NCBI GenBank assembly: GCA_021396245.1
Contig: WNYE01000023.1
Span: 372,001 to 436,000, forward strand
Source: Sporothrix humicola
Taxonomy: Eukaryota > Ascomycota > Sordariomycetes > Ophiostomatales > Ophiostomataceae
Length of the DNA stretch: 64,000 nucleotides
Direction: 5' to 3'
Made by a program: the position numbers and the translations under genes. The notes under the pieces were generated by a model, which worked only from the letters and a program-made list of their open reading frames with translations, was not told the origin of the DNA and ran no database searches. Positions 21,501 to 33,565 of the stretch are shown in pieces (the stretch's first letter is position 1; each line of letters opens with the position of its first letter).

Positions 21501-22341
21501 TGGCACGGTCACGTAGCTTTTTGGCGTCTCCTGGATAGCGGAAGAGCATGCCGAGGCCGGCATCGGGCGGGTTCATGGTCGTCTTGCGCTCTTCGGGGCG
21601 CAGCAGGTATTCGGAGTAGCACTCGCCGGCAACGCCACGCATCTTGCTGATCTGGCCGATAGCCGTCCGGAGGTTCTTCTTCAGGCCGTCACAGAAGCGC
21701 TCGCAAGCCTGGCGAGAGCCGGCCAGCTCGATTGTGATGCGCTGCTCTCGTGGCGGAGGCCCAGATGCTGCGCTCTTGTCGTCGCCCTTGGAAGGCGCAG
21801 AGCCCTCGTACAGCATGCCGTTCCATGATGTTATCGACAGGCAAAACTGGAAGTTCTGGGTGTGGAGACGCTCGACGCGGCGGATGGCACAGAGCGGGAA
21901 TGTGAAGCCCTTGCCACTGGGACCCTCGCCATGGGTCTGGCCGGTAAATGCAGAGGACGTAGCTTGGCTCGCAGAGGAGACGAAGCTCGAAGGGGCTGTC
22001 GAAAAGCAGAGGTAGGCTTCGGAGAGATGCAGACGGCCAGCATACCTAAATGCAGCGTTGTTGGAAGTCGGGGCGGCGACCAGGCCGACGGTCTCTTTCT
22101 CGGAGGGCGGAAGGGTCAGCTCGGCGGCAATTTCATGCAGCGGATGCTGTGATGCTGGGAGTCGGAACTGCGCCTGGAACAGGGTGGCCTTGGACGGGTT
22201 CTTCTTTGTAGTGTCGCCGGTAAGGCCCGCAAGGAAGCCAGCAGGGGCGCCGGGCGAGCCGTTGCCGTTGCCCGAGCCAGAGGCTGCATTGGGATCGAGC
22301 AGCTGCTGGGCCCGCTGGACGAAGCCCGAGATGTTGAGCAT
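18574..22341 (-). CDS. Rab GTPase-activating protein with GRAM, TBC and EF-hand domains (Gyp2/Mdr1 type)
   Basis: This single open frame encodes 1255 residues, starting MLNISGFVQRAQQLLDP. A GRAM-like segment (RYAGRLHLSEAYLCFS) lies near residue 100. The TBC domain covers about 310-530, with both catalytic fingers present: the arginine finger IEKDLNR near 354 and the glutamine finger YCQAMN near 394. A Gln-rich coiled stretch (QQKEQIVQQQQQLVQRQQRQ) follows near 640. Two EF-hand loops follow, a weaker one (DKDKAGWLTLPN, ~790) and a canonical one (DDDGDGRVDREG, ~825). The C-terminus is Lys-rich, then acidic (~920-990), and ends in a Gly/Ala-rich region. The order GRAM-TBC-EF-hand is that of the Gyp2 family, which stimulates GTP hydrolysis by Ypt/Rab proteins in Golgi and endosome transport; the target Rab cannot be read from sequence. 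It converges with REC8. No intron is needed. Confidence 0.9.
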   Translation of the reverse strand: MLNISGFVQRAQQLLDPNAASGSGNGNGSPGAPAGFLAGLTGDTTKKNPSKATLFQAQFRLPASQHPLHEIAAELTLPPSEKETVGLVAAPTSNNAAFRYAGRLHLSEAYLCFSTAPSSFVSSASQATSSAFTGQTHGEGPSGKGFTFPLCAIRRVERLHTQNFQFCLSITSWNGMLYEGSAPSKGDDKSAASGPPPREQRITIELAGSRQACERFCDGLKKNLRTAIGQISKMRGVAGECYSEYLLRPEERKTTMNPPDAGLGMLFRYPGDAKKLRDRAKMRLWAEYLRDNGRNLTLVRQPTFYKLIRVGLPNRLRGEMWELTSGSIYLRFDNPNLYADTLKTYEGQESLAIDEIEKDLNRSLPEYAGFQSEEGIGRLRRVLTAYSWVNADVGYCQAMNIVVAALLIYMSEIQAFFLLSTLCDRLVPGYYSTTMYGTLLDQKVFESVVEKTMPIIWDHLVKSDVQLSVVSLPWFLSLYINSMPLVFAFRVLDVFFVEGPKVLFQVGLAILRINGEELLDAADDGAFISVLKSYFSRLDESAHPRSDNPKLRAVTRFQELMVVAFKEFSGITNATIADLRQKNKDAVLNNIENFTKRTALRNLGPDSKVLSTQELGGLYDRFYGVLYERQQRHIIIRQQKEQIVQQQQQLVQRQQRQQRRAKLGMDGADNASSSTPPSLTPNASSASETEQGRVGLGPSTSQMDYDAFREFLAGMAKWAISDAPPTPVRDSFSDREKSPSFSASTAAAYFSSLRSPTGNSGAIMSPWGAGPEPADHEFLKRLFAHWDKDKAGWLTLPNVVSGIARIKGKRDIMGAINYFFELYDDDGDGRVDREGILRMSEALLFLSRRGLEGTLSPENQAALDANSMNESLHSGSSSPLPSEMTINERFLGSVSAFIRRCFEYADPDHPQNETKTEKKATKATKAKKEKKEKKEKKAAKPAADEDADDLAPPNSFAIGDSDDEDEDSEDYYDDGDDDEDDEEDLLALSPQGSPKPEKAKHLAVGNSSDSKRRIVSKAESERANVALDPSNPLHITLPTFRMVVLADELLEQFFESSFPTSFHVIEGVSLASSSSNASALTTFANLGIGAGRAAAAAFGNAGNGGAGGAPGGAPGAAGGPRPGVIQPGQAFSGASRGLRGVLDNIVTDGMRVAAEVRKRMEEAQRELEKNAVPGQARPQADADDDDDDDDDLVVSAGGSGRRKADLDLLEGADAEADGGGASNGAGDGKKGAAKNGKDVVDPAAVTTERIIEFDA

Positions 22342-24693
22342 CCTGGCGGCCAGTGTTTGATTGTGTTTGATTCAGTCTCGATTTGATTCGGGTCGGATGG
22401 GATTCGATGGCTAATGGTTCAGACGGAACGTCGTGTGTCGTCTCGAGGGAGGTTGAAGCTCCTGGCGTTGCTGGACGTCCTGTGGAAACGTACAACAATG
22501 CTTTGTCGTCGTTCGATCCAGTTTCCCTCCGACGATTTAGAAGGCCGAGGGGTCCAGAGGAAAGGGGAGAGAGGATAGCTGGAGCTGGCCGTCGAACTGT
22601 CCAGTCTCAGTCAGCTGTATTGTCGCTCTCAATCGGTGGATTGGACTTCTCAACAGTCGCGTATCGTGTTCATGCTAAAGGGAGGAAGCTCGAAAGACAA
22701 GGTCGCTTTTTCCGGTAGGTTTGGAAGAGCAGAAGCAGATAGGTAGGTCGTGGTGGGCGGTGTGGTGGAGGTGAGAGGTGGTGGGAGGAGGGAGGCGATA
22801 AAGCCGTAGCGGCGGGAACGAATGGGAACTGGGGAGTGATGTGCGGCAGAAAAGGGTCAAGGTGTGGTGGAAGAGGGGGAGATTTCCAAAGGAGTTTCCA
22901 AGGTCTTGGGGCTAGAGCTGACCAAAATTGGTGGAGGAAGCTGGGCAAAGCTGAGTGGTCAGCAGCTGCGCAGAGTCGAGAACGCGGTGTTGGACAGCAG
23001 GAAAGGGGTTGCTCGCGACGCTGACACACATTCCTTTTGTTGATTGCTTTTCTCTCGTCGAAGAAGTGAAGAGGATAGGCGTAAATAATAGAGCCAGAAT
23101 TGGCAGAATTTCCTGAACAACAGCTCAGTTGCCGCAACTTGATGAGCAGCCCAACATGAGTGCGGCGGCCACACGCGGTGGGGAGCTGCACAACACGACG
23201 CGTCGGAGAAAAGAGACAACGAAAAATGGTGACAAAAGGTGACGCGAGCGAATGAGGGGAGAACAAAGTTGATATGCTGGATGCACGATTGAATTGGGAG
23301 AAGCTACGGAGTAGAGGCAGGAGAAAATGCAAACACAGGCCAAACGGTGCCTGCCCAGGACGATGCTGCAACGCCTGACGGAAGCAGCTTACGAAGTCGT
23401 GTCAGGAACGCAAAGGAAGGAGCTACACAATGAAAAGGGGGAAACAAAACGGCCATTCATCTACACTGGAAAGAGCGACGAGCGTTTGTCAGGACGGACA
23501 CAACAGAAAGAACGATGTCTCACAGTTTCTCCTGCATGTTTTGGGCTGTTGCTGAGTGTGTGCAGGCACGGCTACTGTAAGTGCTCTTTCCCTCCGTGGT
23601 CTCGATGTCTTGAAAGCCAGGGGGCAGTCGCGCAGGTCACGCCAGTGAAGAATGTTCCTGGTGGTCGCTTTTAGCGCCTGAAACCACTGTAACCATCTGC
23701 GAGTGACGGAGCCTGGCGAGCCTAGTCAAACAAAACCAGACCACTGCGGCTACTCACTAACACGCCGTATTGCCGGCCACTGTTCAGCCCTGTGGGAGAA
23801 ATGCTTTGGGAACAGCGCCCCTCTTTCCCACCAACAGCGCGTGTTTATTTATAGCCACCACCTGAGCCACACTGCTCCGTATTATTATGCCAGCGATACC
23901 CGGCGGATGCCATCTCCACGCCCTTCGTGACCCTCTTCCTCCTTTCCTCCTTCCTCTCACGCGTCGCATGCCCCAAATCAGCCTTGCGACTGCCAAAAAG
24001 GCGCAATTCAGTGGAACCTAGCTAGGCCTTGGCTGGCTTCAAGCTACAGGAGCCTGGCGGTCTTCCCCGTGACGCATGTACTGTGCATATGCTTCGTTTG
24101 GAGTAAGCATGTCTTTTTTCTCGCGCGTTAAGGATCGCGAGCTACAAGATCGTGGGCTTCGCGAGGAACATCTTATCTCACGATAAAGTTGAGCGATCAT
24201 CACTGGTGGTTGGTTTGGTATCGTTGCACTATTTTGTCGGTTGCAGCTGCCGTTTCGGCTCATGCAGGTTGTGTGCCTGAAGTCAGGTGATTAATGGATC
24301 AATGTAATTGGGCTGTGGTTCTGGTTCTGGCTAAATACAACATTATGACGAAATCAACCCCAAAAAATCATTAAGACGTAAATGTAATATGAGCATCAGC
24401 CATCGCGGACAGATGGCAAAGTGTAGATCAAAGTTGTCATTGGGCCTCCATTGGTTTGGCAGGCTTGCAATGCAAAGAGTTGGTATTTGGCCTGGGTGAT
24501 ATCAAAAAGGCGCAAAAAAGCAGCGTGTACGAGAACAGCTGACGAAATCTATGTTCAAAAAAAAAGAGACGGAGCTGGCAATAAATAGGACAAATAAAAC
24601 AAAGCACATCCCCGTCGATCGTCCCCTTCGTCCTCGGACACAACCCCCAGTCTATGAGTTAACATGCAACGACATCAGACGACAATCGACAAT
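22342..24693. other. promoter of the TBC gene and 3' flank of glutamine synthetase
   Basis: No gene is seen. From 22.4 to about 23.5 kb the plus strand is rich in purines (for example GGAGGGAGGCGATAAAG), as expected for the leader of the minus-strand TBC gene. One exact TACGGAGTA copy lies at 23305, about 960 bp upstream of its start. The last ~700 bp are AT-richer and serve as the 3' flank of the glutamine synthetase gene. Confidence 0.6.
23305..23313 (+). promoter_or_regulatory. TACGGAGTA motif copy 2
   Basis: Exact TACGGAGTA, about 960 bp upstream of the TBC-domain gene start. Confidence 0.35.
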
Positions 24694-26576
24694 CTATTTG
24701 TCGACAGCGCCGAAGCACGTCTCCATGATAATACCGGTGATACGGTAAGGGTCGGCGTTGGAAGCAGGGCGGCGATCCTCGAAGTAGCCATAGCCCTTGG
24801 CACCGACCTCGCGGGGAATGCGGATAGAGGCACCGCGGTTGGCGACACCCCAGCTGAACTGGTCAATGGCACCGGTCTCGTGGCGGCCGGTCAGACGCTT
24901 CTCGTTGTCCTCGCCGTAGACAGCAATATGCTCCTTGTGGCGGCCCTCAAGCTTCTTGATGGCCTCCTCAATGTACTTCATGCCACCCTCGACACGCATC
25001 TCCTTGGTGGAGAAGTTGGAGTGCAGACCGGCACCGTTCCAGTCGCCAGGGATGGGCTTGGGGTGAACCGAGACCTTGGCACCCAGCTCCTCGGCGATGC
25101 GGTGGAGCAGGAAGCGCGAGATCCAGAGGTGGTCGCCCATCTCGATGCCGGTGCAAGGACCGACCTGGTACTCCCACTGAGCGGCTGTAATGACGTTGTT
25201 AGCGATGGTTCAGTTAAAGTGGGGGTGAGACGACGACAAAGTCGCCAAATTGGCAAATGCGAAAGTGATAAGTCGTGGAGTTGAGAAATCGGGATAGGCG
25301 CAGAAGGGATGAAAATAATGATGTAATGAAAATGGGCGGGCAGGTGTCGCGTGGGAAAGCAAGGAATGTCAACTTACGCATAACCTCGGCGTTAGTGCCG
25401 CTAATCTTGACACCAGCGTACAGGCAGGCTGTGCAATTTGTTAGCAAAAATAGGTCTCACACAGCAACAACAGAAATACGCCGCAATGCCCGTAAACAAC
25501 ACGAGCCACAAGCAATAAAGCCGCAAGGCGACCCGACGGAACCCGAAGGGCCAAAGCCTTGTGCCTGTGCCTGATGGCGTTGTCCAGGGGTCGTGTGACC
25601 AATTGGAATGCCCAAAGGCCGGGGAGAAAGTGGGAAGATTGCTTACCCTTGTAGTGGGCCTCGACGATATCACGCTGGACAACCTTGCCCGAGCCGACAC
25701 CGCAGTAGTACGGGCCCTGGGGAGCAGGGAAACCGTTCGTGGGCCAGCCATACGGACGGTCGGAGCTGTCGAGCAGGGTGTACTCCTGCTCGAGACCGAA
25801 CCAAGGCTCGTGGGCGGCATGGGCCTCCATGAGCTTGGCGCACTCGTGGCGGTAGTTGAACTTGTTGGGAGTGCCGTCGGAGTTCCAGCACTCGGCCAGG
25901 ACAAGAATGTTGGGAGACAGGAGGAAGGGCGACGGGAAGATAGCAACGGGCTTCAGGTAGACGTCGGAGTTGTCACCAGGGGCCTGGCCGGTCGAGGAGC
26001 CGTCAAAGTTCCATATCGGGAGCTCGTCGACAGTGTACTCCTTCTCCTTCAGGGTCTGTTCGGGAGGGCGCAAAGGGCGGTTAGCAAAAGGCGGCCCAGA
26101 TAGGACAGATAGGACAGATAGCATGGCACGAAGCGGCCCAACAGAATCTTCAAAAATATAGAAGAGTCATAAAAAACAGCGGGTCGGGGAGCAAAAGCAA
26201 CTTACCCGGGCCTTGGAGCGAGTCTGGCCATCGGCATCGATCCAGATGTACTCAGCAATAATGCTGCCCTTCTGGTCGAGCTTCAGGTACTTCTGGAGAA
26301 CGGCAACGTTCGAGGTTTGTGTTTCTGACTGCAACAATGGAAAATGGTGTTAGTGGATCGAGTCTTTTATGAAAGCGGTGTTTTTGTTTGGGTGTTTTCG
26401 CGCCGGCCACTCCTCAAGACTCTGCTCTTCTCAATCAATTCAGACCTCACTGTTGCCATTTGTTCGAGAACAAACAAGCAGCCAGTATAAGTCAAGTATT
26501 GGGATTTGTTGTTCCTGAAAAAGAAGAACAGCAGCCAATAAGGAGGGGAAGGCGGTGTTGGAGACAGCCTTACCAT
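24694..26576 (-). CDS. glutamine synthetase (type II, eukaryotic)
   Basis: Five exons encode 358 residues, the normal length for fungal glutamine synthetase. Introns are 26329-26573, 26056-26205, 25429-25646 and 25185-25377. Exon 1 is only the ATG, directly followed by GTAAGG; exon 2 continues SETQTSNVAVLQKYLKLDQK. Family signatures are the beta-grasp segment WNFDGSSTGQAPGDNSDVYL, the metal/glutamate block GLEQEYTLLD, the ATP-binding DWNGAGLHSNFS, and NRGASIRIP near the C-terminus. The enzyme joins ammonium to glutamate using ATP in the cytosol and is the main entry of ammonium into glutamine. Regulation by nitrogen is expected, and GATA-type sites lie upstream and in the second intron. The ATG-only first exon makes the start hard for gene finders; an ATG further upstream is not needed. 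Small exon 4 (51 nt, 25378-25428) could also be missed. Confidence 0.93.
26098..26121 (+). promoter_or_regulatory. three AGATAG sites at 9-bp spacing inside a glutamine synthetase intron
   Basis: AGATAG occurs at 26098, 26107 and 26116 (repeat unit AGATAGGAC) within the intron 26056-26205. HGATAR is the binding core of AreA/NIT2-type nitrogen regulators. Regulation through these intronic copies is inference; a slipped 9-bp repeat is the alternative. Confidence 0.4.
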
Positions 26577-27234
26577 TTTTGCGGTTGTGTGTGTGTGATA
26601 TGTGGTTGAGGGGAGAAGAGGAAAAAAAGAGGAAAGGAAAAGAGAGAGATGACAACGAAAATAAAAGTGACGAGAGGAAGAGATTCAAATAATAAAGAAA
26701 ATAGCACAATGGCTTCTTTATGTGTGGAAAGGGGGAAAAAATAAGTTGGGAAATAAAGGAAAGAGCCAGAGGAAAACTGCCACTGGCGGGGTTCCGGGGA
26801 GCGGCGAGACAGGGTTCTTTTATCTGTAGCGCTCTTTCCTGGCGGCGGCGCTGTATCGGCTTGTGAACGAACAAGTGAAATAGTGGAATCGCGAAAAAGC
26901 GGGTCCGCCTGGGTCACTATTCTCGCAGCGTGGGAAATAAGTCAAAGAGTGGGGAGGCCAAAGGGAAACGAGACGGGCTGCCTTTTTTTCGGGGGGGTGG
27001 GCTCCTGGCCTGGTCGCTAGGCCAGGGAACAAAAAAGATACTTTGGAAGGAGTACTTTTTTGTCGTGACGTGTGAGCGTGCGCAGTTGCAAGTTGCGGTG
27101 GGTGTGGGTGGCAGTTGCCCAAACCGGACCTGGACCTTTGACGAAATGCGTGAAAATAGGAAAGAGCGACCAGAGTGACCCCCAGACTGGATCTGGGGGG
27201 GTAGGGAAGGAGGCAGCGACGTTCTTCTGGGGTA

Positions 27235-27249
27235 AGATAGAAGAGATAA
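27235..27249 (+). promoter_or_regulatory. paired GATA-factor sites upstream of glutamine synthetase
   Basis: AGATAG (27235-27240) and AGATAA (27244-27249) lie about 660 bp upstream of the glutamine synthetase start. Closely paired HGATAR sites are a known feature of AreA/NIT2-controlled promoters. A further AGATAG is at 27550. Confidence 0.45.
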
Positions 27250-30200
27250 GGAATGAAGACATTCGTTGTGGTTTCTATTACTGAAAAAAAGGTAACAGAA
27301 ACGCCATCAACGAAGGGGGCAAAGTGACGAGGCACAACAAGGTCAGTCAGGGCAGTGTTTCTCGCTGTGTGCAAGGTCAAAACGGGCAACTGCAGGGGCT
27401 TCTTTCCCGAAATGGTGTGTGGGTTTCCTAGCATCCTTCTCTATTTTCTCTTCTCTTTCTGACGTTTCGATATAAATGGAAAACAGCGACCCAGAGCTGC
27501 CGCTTTGCAACGCGGCATACACGCGGGGTCCTGCACAATCTACAAGTACAGATAGATACCCAGCGAGACGTATCTTACGATACGGCGGACGCCACGATGC
27601 CTCCTTCCTCAACTTGCTTTTGCTTCGTTTCGTGGATACCTCGTCACTATCAAGGACGCGCCCTCCCACCCCCAAAGACTCGGGTGGAAGGTGCGAGTCA
27701 CAGCGAGCAATCGGTACCTCGACCTCGTGTACTCCGTCCTCGTGTACCTTGGGGTGGTGGCGGTTTTTCGGTGGGGGCGAGCCGTGGGAATAAAGCCTGA
27801 AAGACAGACAGGGCCCCAGACGGGGGCAGGAATGGGACGAGAACGCATGCTGTAGAAATAAAATAATAAAAAAGAAACAGAAAAAATACAACAAAAGACA
27901 AGAGAGTCTGGGCGAGGTACCTGTGCTCACTGTACCTACCCGAACCAGAATGCGCCATATGCTATCTCGCCCGCAAGCACAAATAGAGGCGTTTGGGAGG
28001 CACGACCGGCTGTCGACGGCGCAAAAGAGAAAGAGACGAGGTACGAGTAATACCACGTTTGGAAGTACCCATTCGGGCGGTGTCGCGCGCTACGGACCCG
28101 CTAGCGTACCAACGAAGGAAGGCTAGAGCCAATGACAGGGCCGCTCGATATCGAAGGGCGAAAAAATGGAAAGTGCAGACCGAAAGGTTGGGGAAGCGGC
28201 GACTCACGACAAGGCCCGGCGCACAGTCGTCGGATCACATTGAATTTGATGTGCCAGAGGGCAGTGAGAATCGGCCTGAAGCAGGTGATCTGGACGTTTT
28301 TTTCCCTTCTGTCTACAAGAACGTATTGTGCCGTTCGTGATGGCTGATGTAGCTGAGGCATTTTGGGCAGCTAAAAAGGGATACATGAGGGACATACTAT
28401 AACAGGACATATGACAGGAAAATAACTACAAAAAAAGGAAAAATATAAAAGACAGGGGAAGTCAAATAAGAGAGGGGGGAAAGGAGCCAAAAAGACAAGA
28501 AAAAGAGGCCCAAGTGAGGGACAGTAACCAGGGCAGCAGCAAGCAGCGGTAACAACTCATATCGGAGGACTGCCCGACGAGCCTCGCCAATAATTCATTA
28601 TCTCAATATCTCAGGTTTTCCGTTATCACGGGAGGGGCAGAGCTGCCGCCGCACAAAGCACAAGCTTCCTGCGCCGACAACATCTCTGACTGCGACGTGG
28701 GGTTCCCATTGCATACTGCATCTGTTCGCGCGCTTCTCCCTTCCCCTGGTGCGACCATATCCATCTCACGAGCCCATCCATTGATAAGTGACCCATTACA
28801 AGCTCAGACATGTAGCAAATAGACAGATTCATAGACAAGCCCCATCTGAGGGAACAACGACACGCGGACTAGCAAGTTGGCCGTCCGTTTCGCGGATATC
28901 CACACCAGCGGCCAACCTATCCCAAACGATCTATTTCCCGCACAGGTGACAGACAGGTTGACAAGTATGTATTTTTTAGTCGAGGCAAGCTCGAGCGAGC
29001 CAGAGACGAGGGAAAGGCACCGAAATGCAGGGAAATAATTCCCTCGCGCCTGAGAGGGAGAAAGCTGCACGAAGAGCAATCAGATCCAAAAGATATGGAG
29101 AATGGACCAGACTGAAGGAAAGGAGAGAAAGAAGCTGGAGCTGCGCCGTTAATTGCAATTTTATGTGCATGCTCTGGCAACACCCAGCGCCCCCATTCGT
29201 CTATCCATCTGACCTGCAGCTCAGGATGCCTGTTGGCCACACCATTGAATCCATCCCCTGGTGGTTGAGGCAATAACAAGTGAAAAACGACGAAAAAAAC
29301 GCATCAAGTGAGCATCAAAATAAGGATTCCAAGAGCCACGAAGCAGAGAAAAGGAAGCACAGGATCGCCAAAGCACAATTTCACCACTATTCTGAGACCA
29401 CGCGACACCGGTTTGACCGTGAGAAAGCAAAAGAAATATCAGGGTCCAGAAGAAGTCAGGAAAAGAGGACCAAGGGTCACAAAAAAAGGTAAAGCAATCG
29501 AGTAAACAGAAACCGGCCAAACTCACAAATCACAGCACAGCTCGGTCAGAGGTATCTTTCGAATCTTCAGCCTCCCACACGCCCCTCCATCTTGTTTAAT
29601 TGATTTTTTATTTCCACGTACTTTTATTTCTTTTATTTCTTTTGATGCAAGTCCTACCCCCCGAGTCGTTTCTGTGTCCCTCCTTTGTGGTTGGGCACAC
29701 ATTTATTTAATCAAAAATATGACAAAATTGCGTGTGTGTGCTCCGTTGACTGTTGTTGCACAATAGTGCTGTCCATCATTTTACCCTGATTTTCTCACTA
29801 CCTCCTAAATTCCTTCTTCACGAAAACATGAAGAACAAAAACAACGAAAAAAGACTTCGCCTCGCATCCATCCGTCCTTTTGTCTGGGGTTTTGCCTGGG
29901 GAATTCCCCTTTGCCCCGTCGCCAAATAGGAGCTCCAGATCTGCTTTCTTGTCAGGTAACCATTTCAAAACGCCATTACCTTATTGATCAGTCTGGCGGT
30001 CGCCTGTCGCCTGTCGATCTGGAACTAGCCACAAGGCCAGCCCTAGGGCAGAGAAAGCAGAGAACTATGGCCAGGGGTAGTTTAGGAGGATTTGGGTTTT
30101 CGTCGGTGTCAGTATCGGTGTCGTCCCAACCGTTGTTCGGGTCTCGACTACGGCTGTCCAAATTCGATTTTGTTAGTTTCTTGAATAATCTGTGATACAT

Positions 30201-33200
30201 CGCCGCTTTGTAGCGTGTTAGTGCCGCATACGGTGTTCCGAGAGCCAGCCAATCACAGCCTTTCGCGAATTCTTATCGGTAGCCCCTGATTGGCTGGTTA
30301 CTCATTGCCGCGAGACCTGTTACCTAAAGACCGCCGGAACCTGGAGGCGGAGGCTAGGCCAAGCCGGGCAGAGCAGGGCAAGAGCGACAGAAGGCAGGAA
30401 CGACTGAAAGAAAGGACACAAAGAACAGTCACACCGCGAGAGGTGAACAACGAAAAACGAAAAAGAACGGCCACCAAGCCACTACGACGACAAAGACGAG
30501 AACATAAAAAGGAATGGAAATATGTAAAACAAAGCCGGTCCGCTGTGGCCGTGTCGCCGCTGCCCAGAGGCCTGGCGCTCGCTGTGGCCGTGTCTAGGGG
30601 AACAGTAGTTACCTGAGAGGAAAGAACGACCGGCGATGTCCCAGCCCATCGGCGACATTCAAACACAGGCACCTCGGACGCCTTACAGGCCCTTTAGGCC
30701 CTGCCATGCAGGCGTGCACAGTGCCGGTACCGAGGCTGACGGCTGCTGGCACGCTCCGCCAGCCACTCACAGGCCAGGCTTTTCGCTTTGCTCACTTCTT
30801 CGACCCTTGGTGACCAGGCAAGTGCCATTACCCGGGGAAGGCGTTGTACATAGCGTATTCGCCACTGCCAATAGCAGCACACGGGAACTAAATCAGGACA
30901 CCGCCTCGTCTCTTCCAGAACCTCAGAGGCTCCAGACACCAGAAAACGAAACGGACGCTACAAAGGCCTGTCCATAAGGGATATAGAGGCCTGAGAGGCA
31001 GCCTAAGACTGGCCTGAGCCTCGCTGTGTCTCTTTCAAGTGCTCACACGAGGTGAGAGGCGAGTCGAGGCTCGGTGCTGTTCTAAATTTACAGTTCTTCA
31101 GTTCTTCTATTGCGGAACTCGACCACTTTACCTACTCGGTCATGGACTCGTTGCAGGTGGCAACGATGTCGGCCAACATAAAGGCTGAATCCCGACGACG
31201 CCCGGCAACTGCTGTTTTGTGCCCTGCACAGGATGCGTCTTTTGCAGTTTTATTTGCAGGTTTATGTTGCTTCGTGAGTTGGTTCCTTTCCTCTTCCGAA
31301 ATGCACGGTCAGTTCGTCTCTTGTTTTATCGATTTTTTTAATTATATTACGGTGGTCATCTCGTCTCCCTCGTCTCGTAGTTTCGGTGTTTCGCCTCCGT
31401 GGTGACCGAATACCGTTTTCAAGGCAGGAAAAGAAGAAGAGAAAGAGAGCAAGAGAGAAAAGACGGATAAGCTCTGAGCAAACACTTTTACAAAATGATA
31501 CAACGCGCTTTCTTCTCCTCATGCTTCCCCGTGTCTCCCCATTCATCCCCGTCTTCTCGATTCTCCCCGTGTTGTTCTCGCCTGCGTTCCAGTCAGGGCC
31601 TGTCAGTAGTCTCTTATTACACCGTCCCTTTTTGCCTTTACTCTTCCTTTCAAGATCCTTTTCTTTTACGTACTCGCGCGGTAATGCCCACACCGCACCA
31701 GCCTTTCATCGGAAAACAAAAAAGGGACGAAAATGTAGACGAATAGAATCAACGGAAATCTTTAAAACATTTAAAAGTGAAAGGGCGGTCGACAAGGCCT
31801 GGACCAGAGAAGGACATGTCAGCAAATCAAGGAAATCGTTACCAGTGAACACGCCTTTGCCAGTCGCATCTTGAACTGCCATAGCCAACCAACAGCCATA
31901 AAAGCCCCGTTGTTTGTGCCTTTTCTTTTGCCCTTCGCCTTGCCCTGGCCCGAGGCTCAGACGATCGTCTTCTTTTTGTGCCCTTTTTGTTCCGTTTCGT
32001 CATGCTTTGTTCCTTTTTGTTTTCGTTTGTTTCAGAGAGAGAAATCAAGGATCGAAATAAAACATAACAAAACATAATGAAAGGAAGTCAAGAAAAATAA
32101 AGACAACATACATCATCACTTTTATTCATGCGGCTGAGCGGACAAAACAGGCCAACTCAGCTGGTGCCCGTCTTGTTGCTTGTATTTGTCTGCAATATTA
32201 CTTGTAGACGCTGGTCTGGAGAAAGACATGACCTCACGCAGCAGGGCTGGGGTTGGGCTTGAGTTGGGGGTGGGCGAGGCACATGCTTTCTTCCCCCTTT
32301 CTCTTGGGGTTTCTCCCCAGAATCAATTTTGGGAGACTGCTCCGTAAATCGCCCGGACTAACGACTCTTAGTCCGCCTTTTCTTCGTAGCCTCTCCTTGT
32401 CTTTACTGTGGAATGATCCTCCGAACACCCGATGCCGCTGTTTCGTTGCCATTTTGGCTCTCCACTCATTAAGCCAAAGAGCCAGAAAGCCCAAATTGCC
32501 GTTCCGCCAGTCGGTTCCGCTCAAAAGCGGCAATTGAGATAGTGCCGGTGGCTGACGATTCTGTGCTGGCAATAAAATGTTCATACAGCCGGTGATGATA
32601 TGTGGATGGCTTTCTGCGTCGAAACAATATAAAGATTCAAAGTCAGAGATGCAGTATCTTTCTGTGTCGTGTGGTTGAAAACAGGGTGTTGTTTGGTGCT
32701 CCCTTTATGGAAGTTGCGACGATGACGTACGTCACGTGTCAAATTCAGGTACACCAGGAACGAAATATCAGGGACAGGCACAATTGCAAACATCACAACC
32801 AGGCACCGCCGAGCCACAGAAACAAAATGAAACAATACGGCTGCCGCGTGAAAACACACTCTAATATGAACAGAGTTCATGCAATTACCCGAGACCAGTT
32901 TCCAATTTACCGCCGTACTTCTGTCTCTGTGTCTGCCGCTGCATATTGGCGACATGCTAACATCAGCCAAGCTGTGGCATCGCAGGCCTAGGCATCTGGC
33001 TAACCTAGAGCATCTCAGAAGCCTCGGAAAACACCGTGTGCTGCACGGCGGTCCGCCCCTTTCCGTCGTGAAAGTGCGTCTCGCTGGCACTTTGCGCCGA
33101 TACCCCTCCTGCCCTCCTACCCTCTATGCGCGCCTGCCCACTTTTGAATCTGCATCTGTCTGTCCCCGTCGTTCTTGCCAGTTCTGTCTTGCGCCTTCCT

Positions 33201-33556
33201 GATGCACAATTATCGTACTCAAGACAGGCAAGAGCTTTGTTCAAGTTCATAAACGGGAAAGAGAAGGACATACAAAGTTTGCCGCTCCTCGTGTATTACA
33301 CAGAAGGTACGGTTCATCAGTGACCCTCTTTGGCAAACACCCCACATTTGCCCGCGTTGTTCCTGCCCATGGATGGCCTTGCTTCTCCAGTTCTCCAGGC
33401 CTTTGTGGTGCAGTGTTGACGTCTTTTGCGGGCAGCCGTGGCCCTGTTTCAACGCCCAACTGCCCATTTAGGTCGCGTCTAATTAAGCATTTGGCGCCTG
33501 CCTCGCCCGCGCCTTACTACTACGCACCTCTTGCGCTTTTGGGAAACATCTCGTAA

Positions 33557-33565
33557 TACTCCGTA
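33557..33565 (-). promoter_or_regulatory. TACGGAGTA motif copy 3
   Basis: Exact TACTCCGTA in the context GTAATACTCCGTAATTG, about 660 bp upstream of the PKA gene start. Confidence 0.35.

Noticed and set aside
27343..28056. Minus-strand frame of 237 codons
   Set aside because: No ordered domain is recognisable; half is hydrophobic pyrimidine-derived sequence. No splice partners found.
30636..30977. Plus-strand frame of 113 codons starting MSQPIGDIQT
   Set aside because: It has a clean ATG, but the sequence is full of GGCC-type low-complexity repeats and shows no family or transcript signal.
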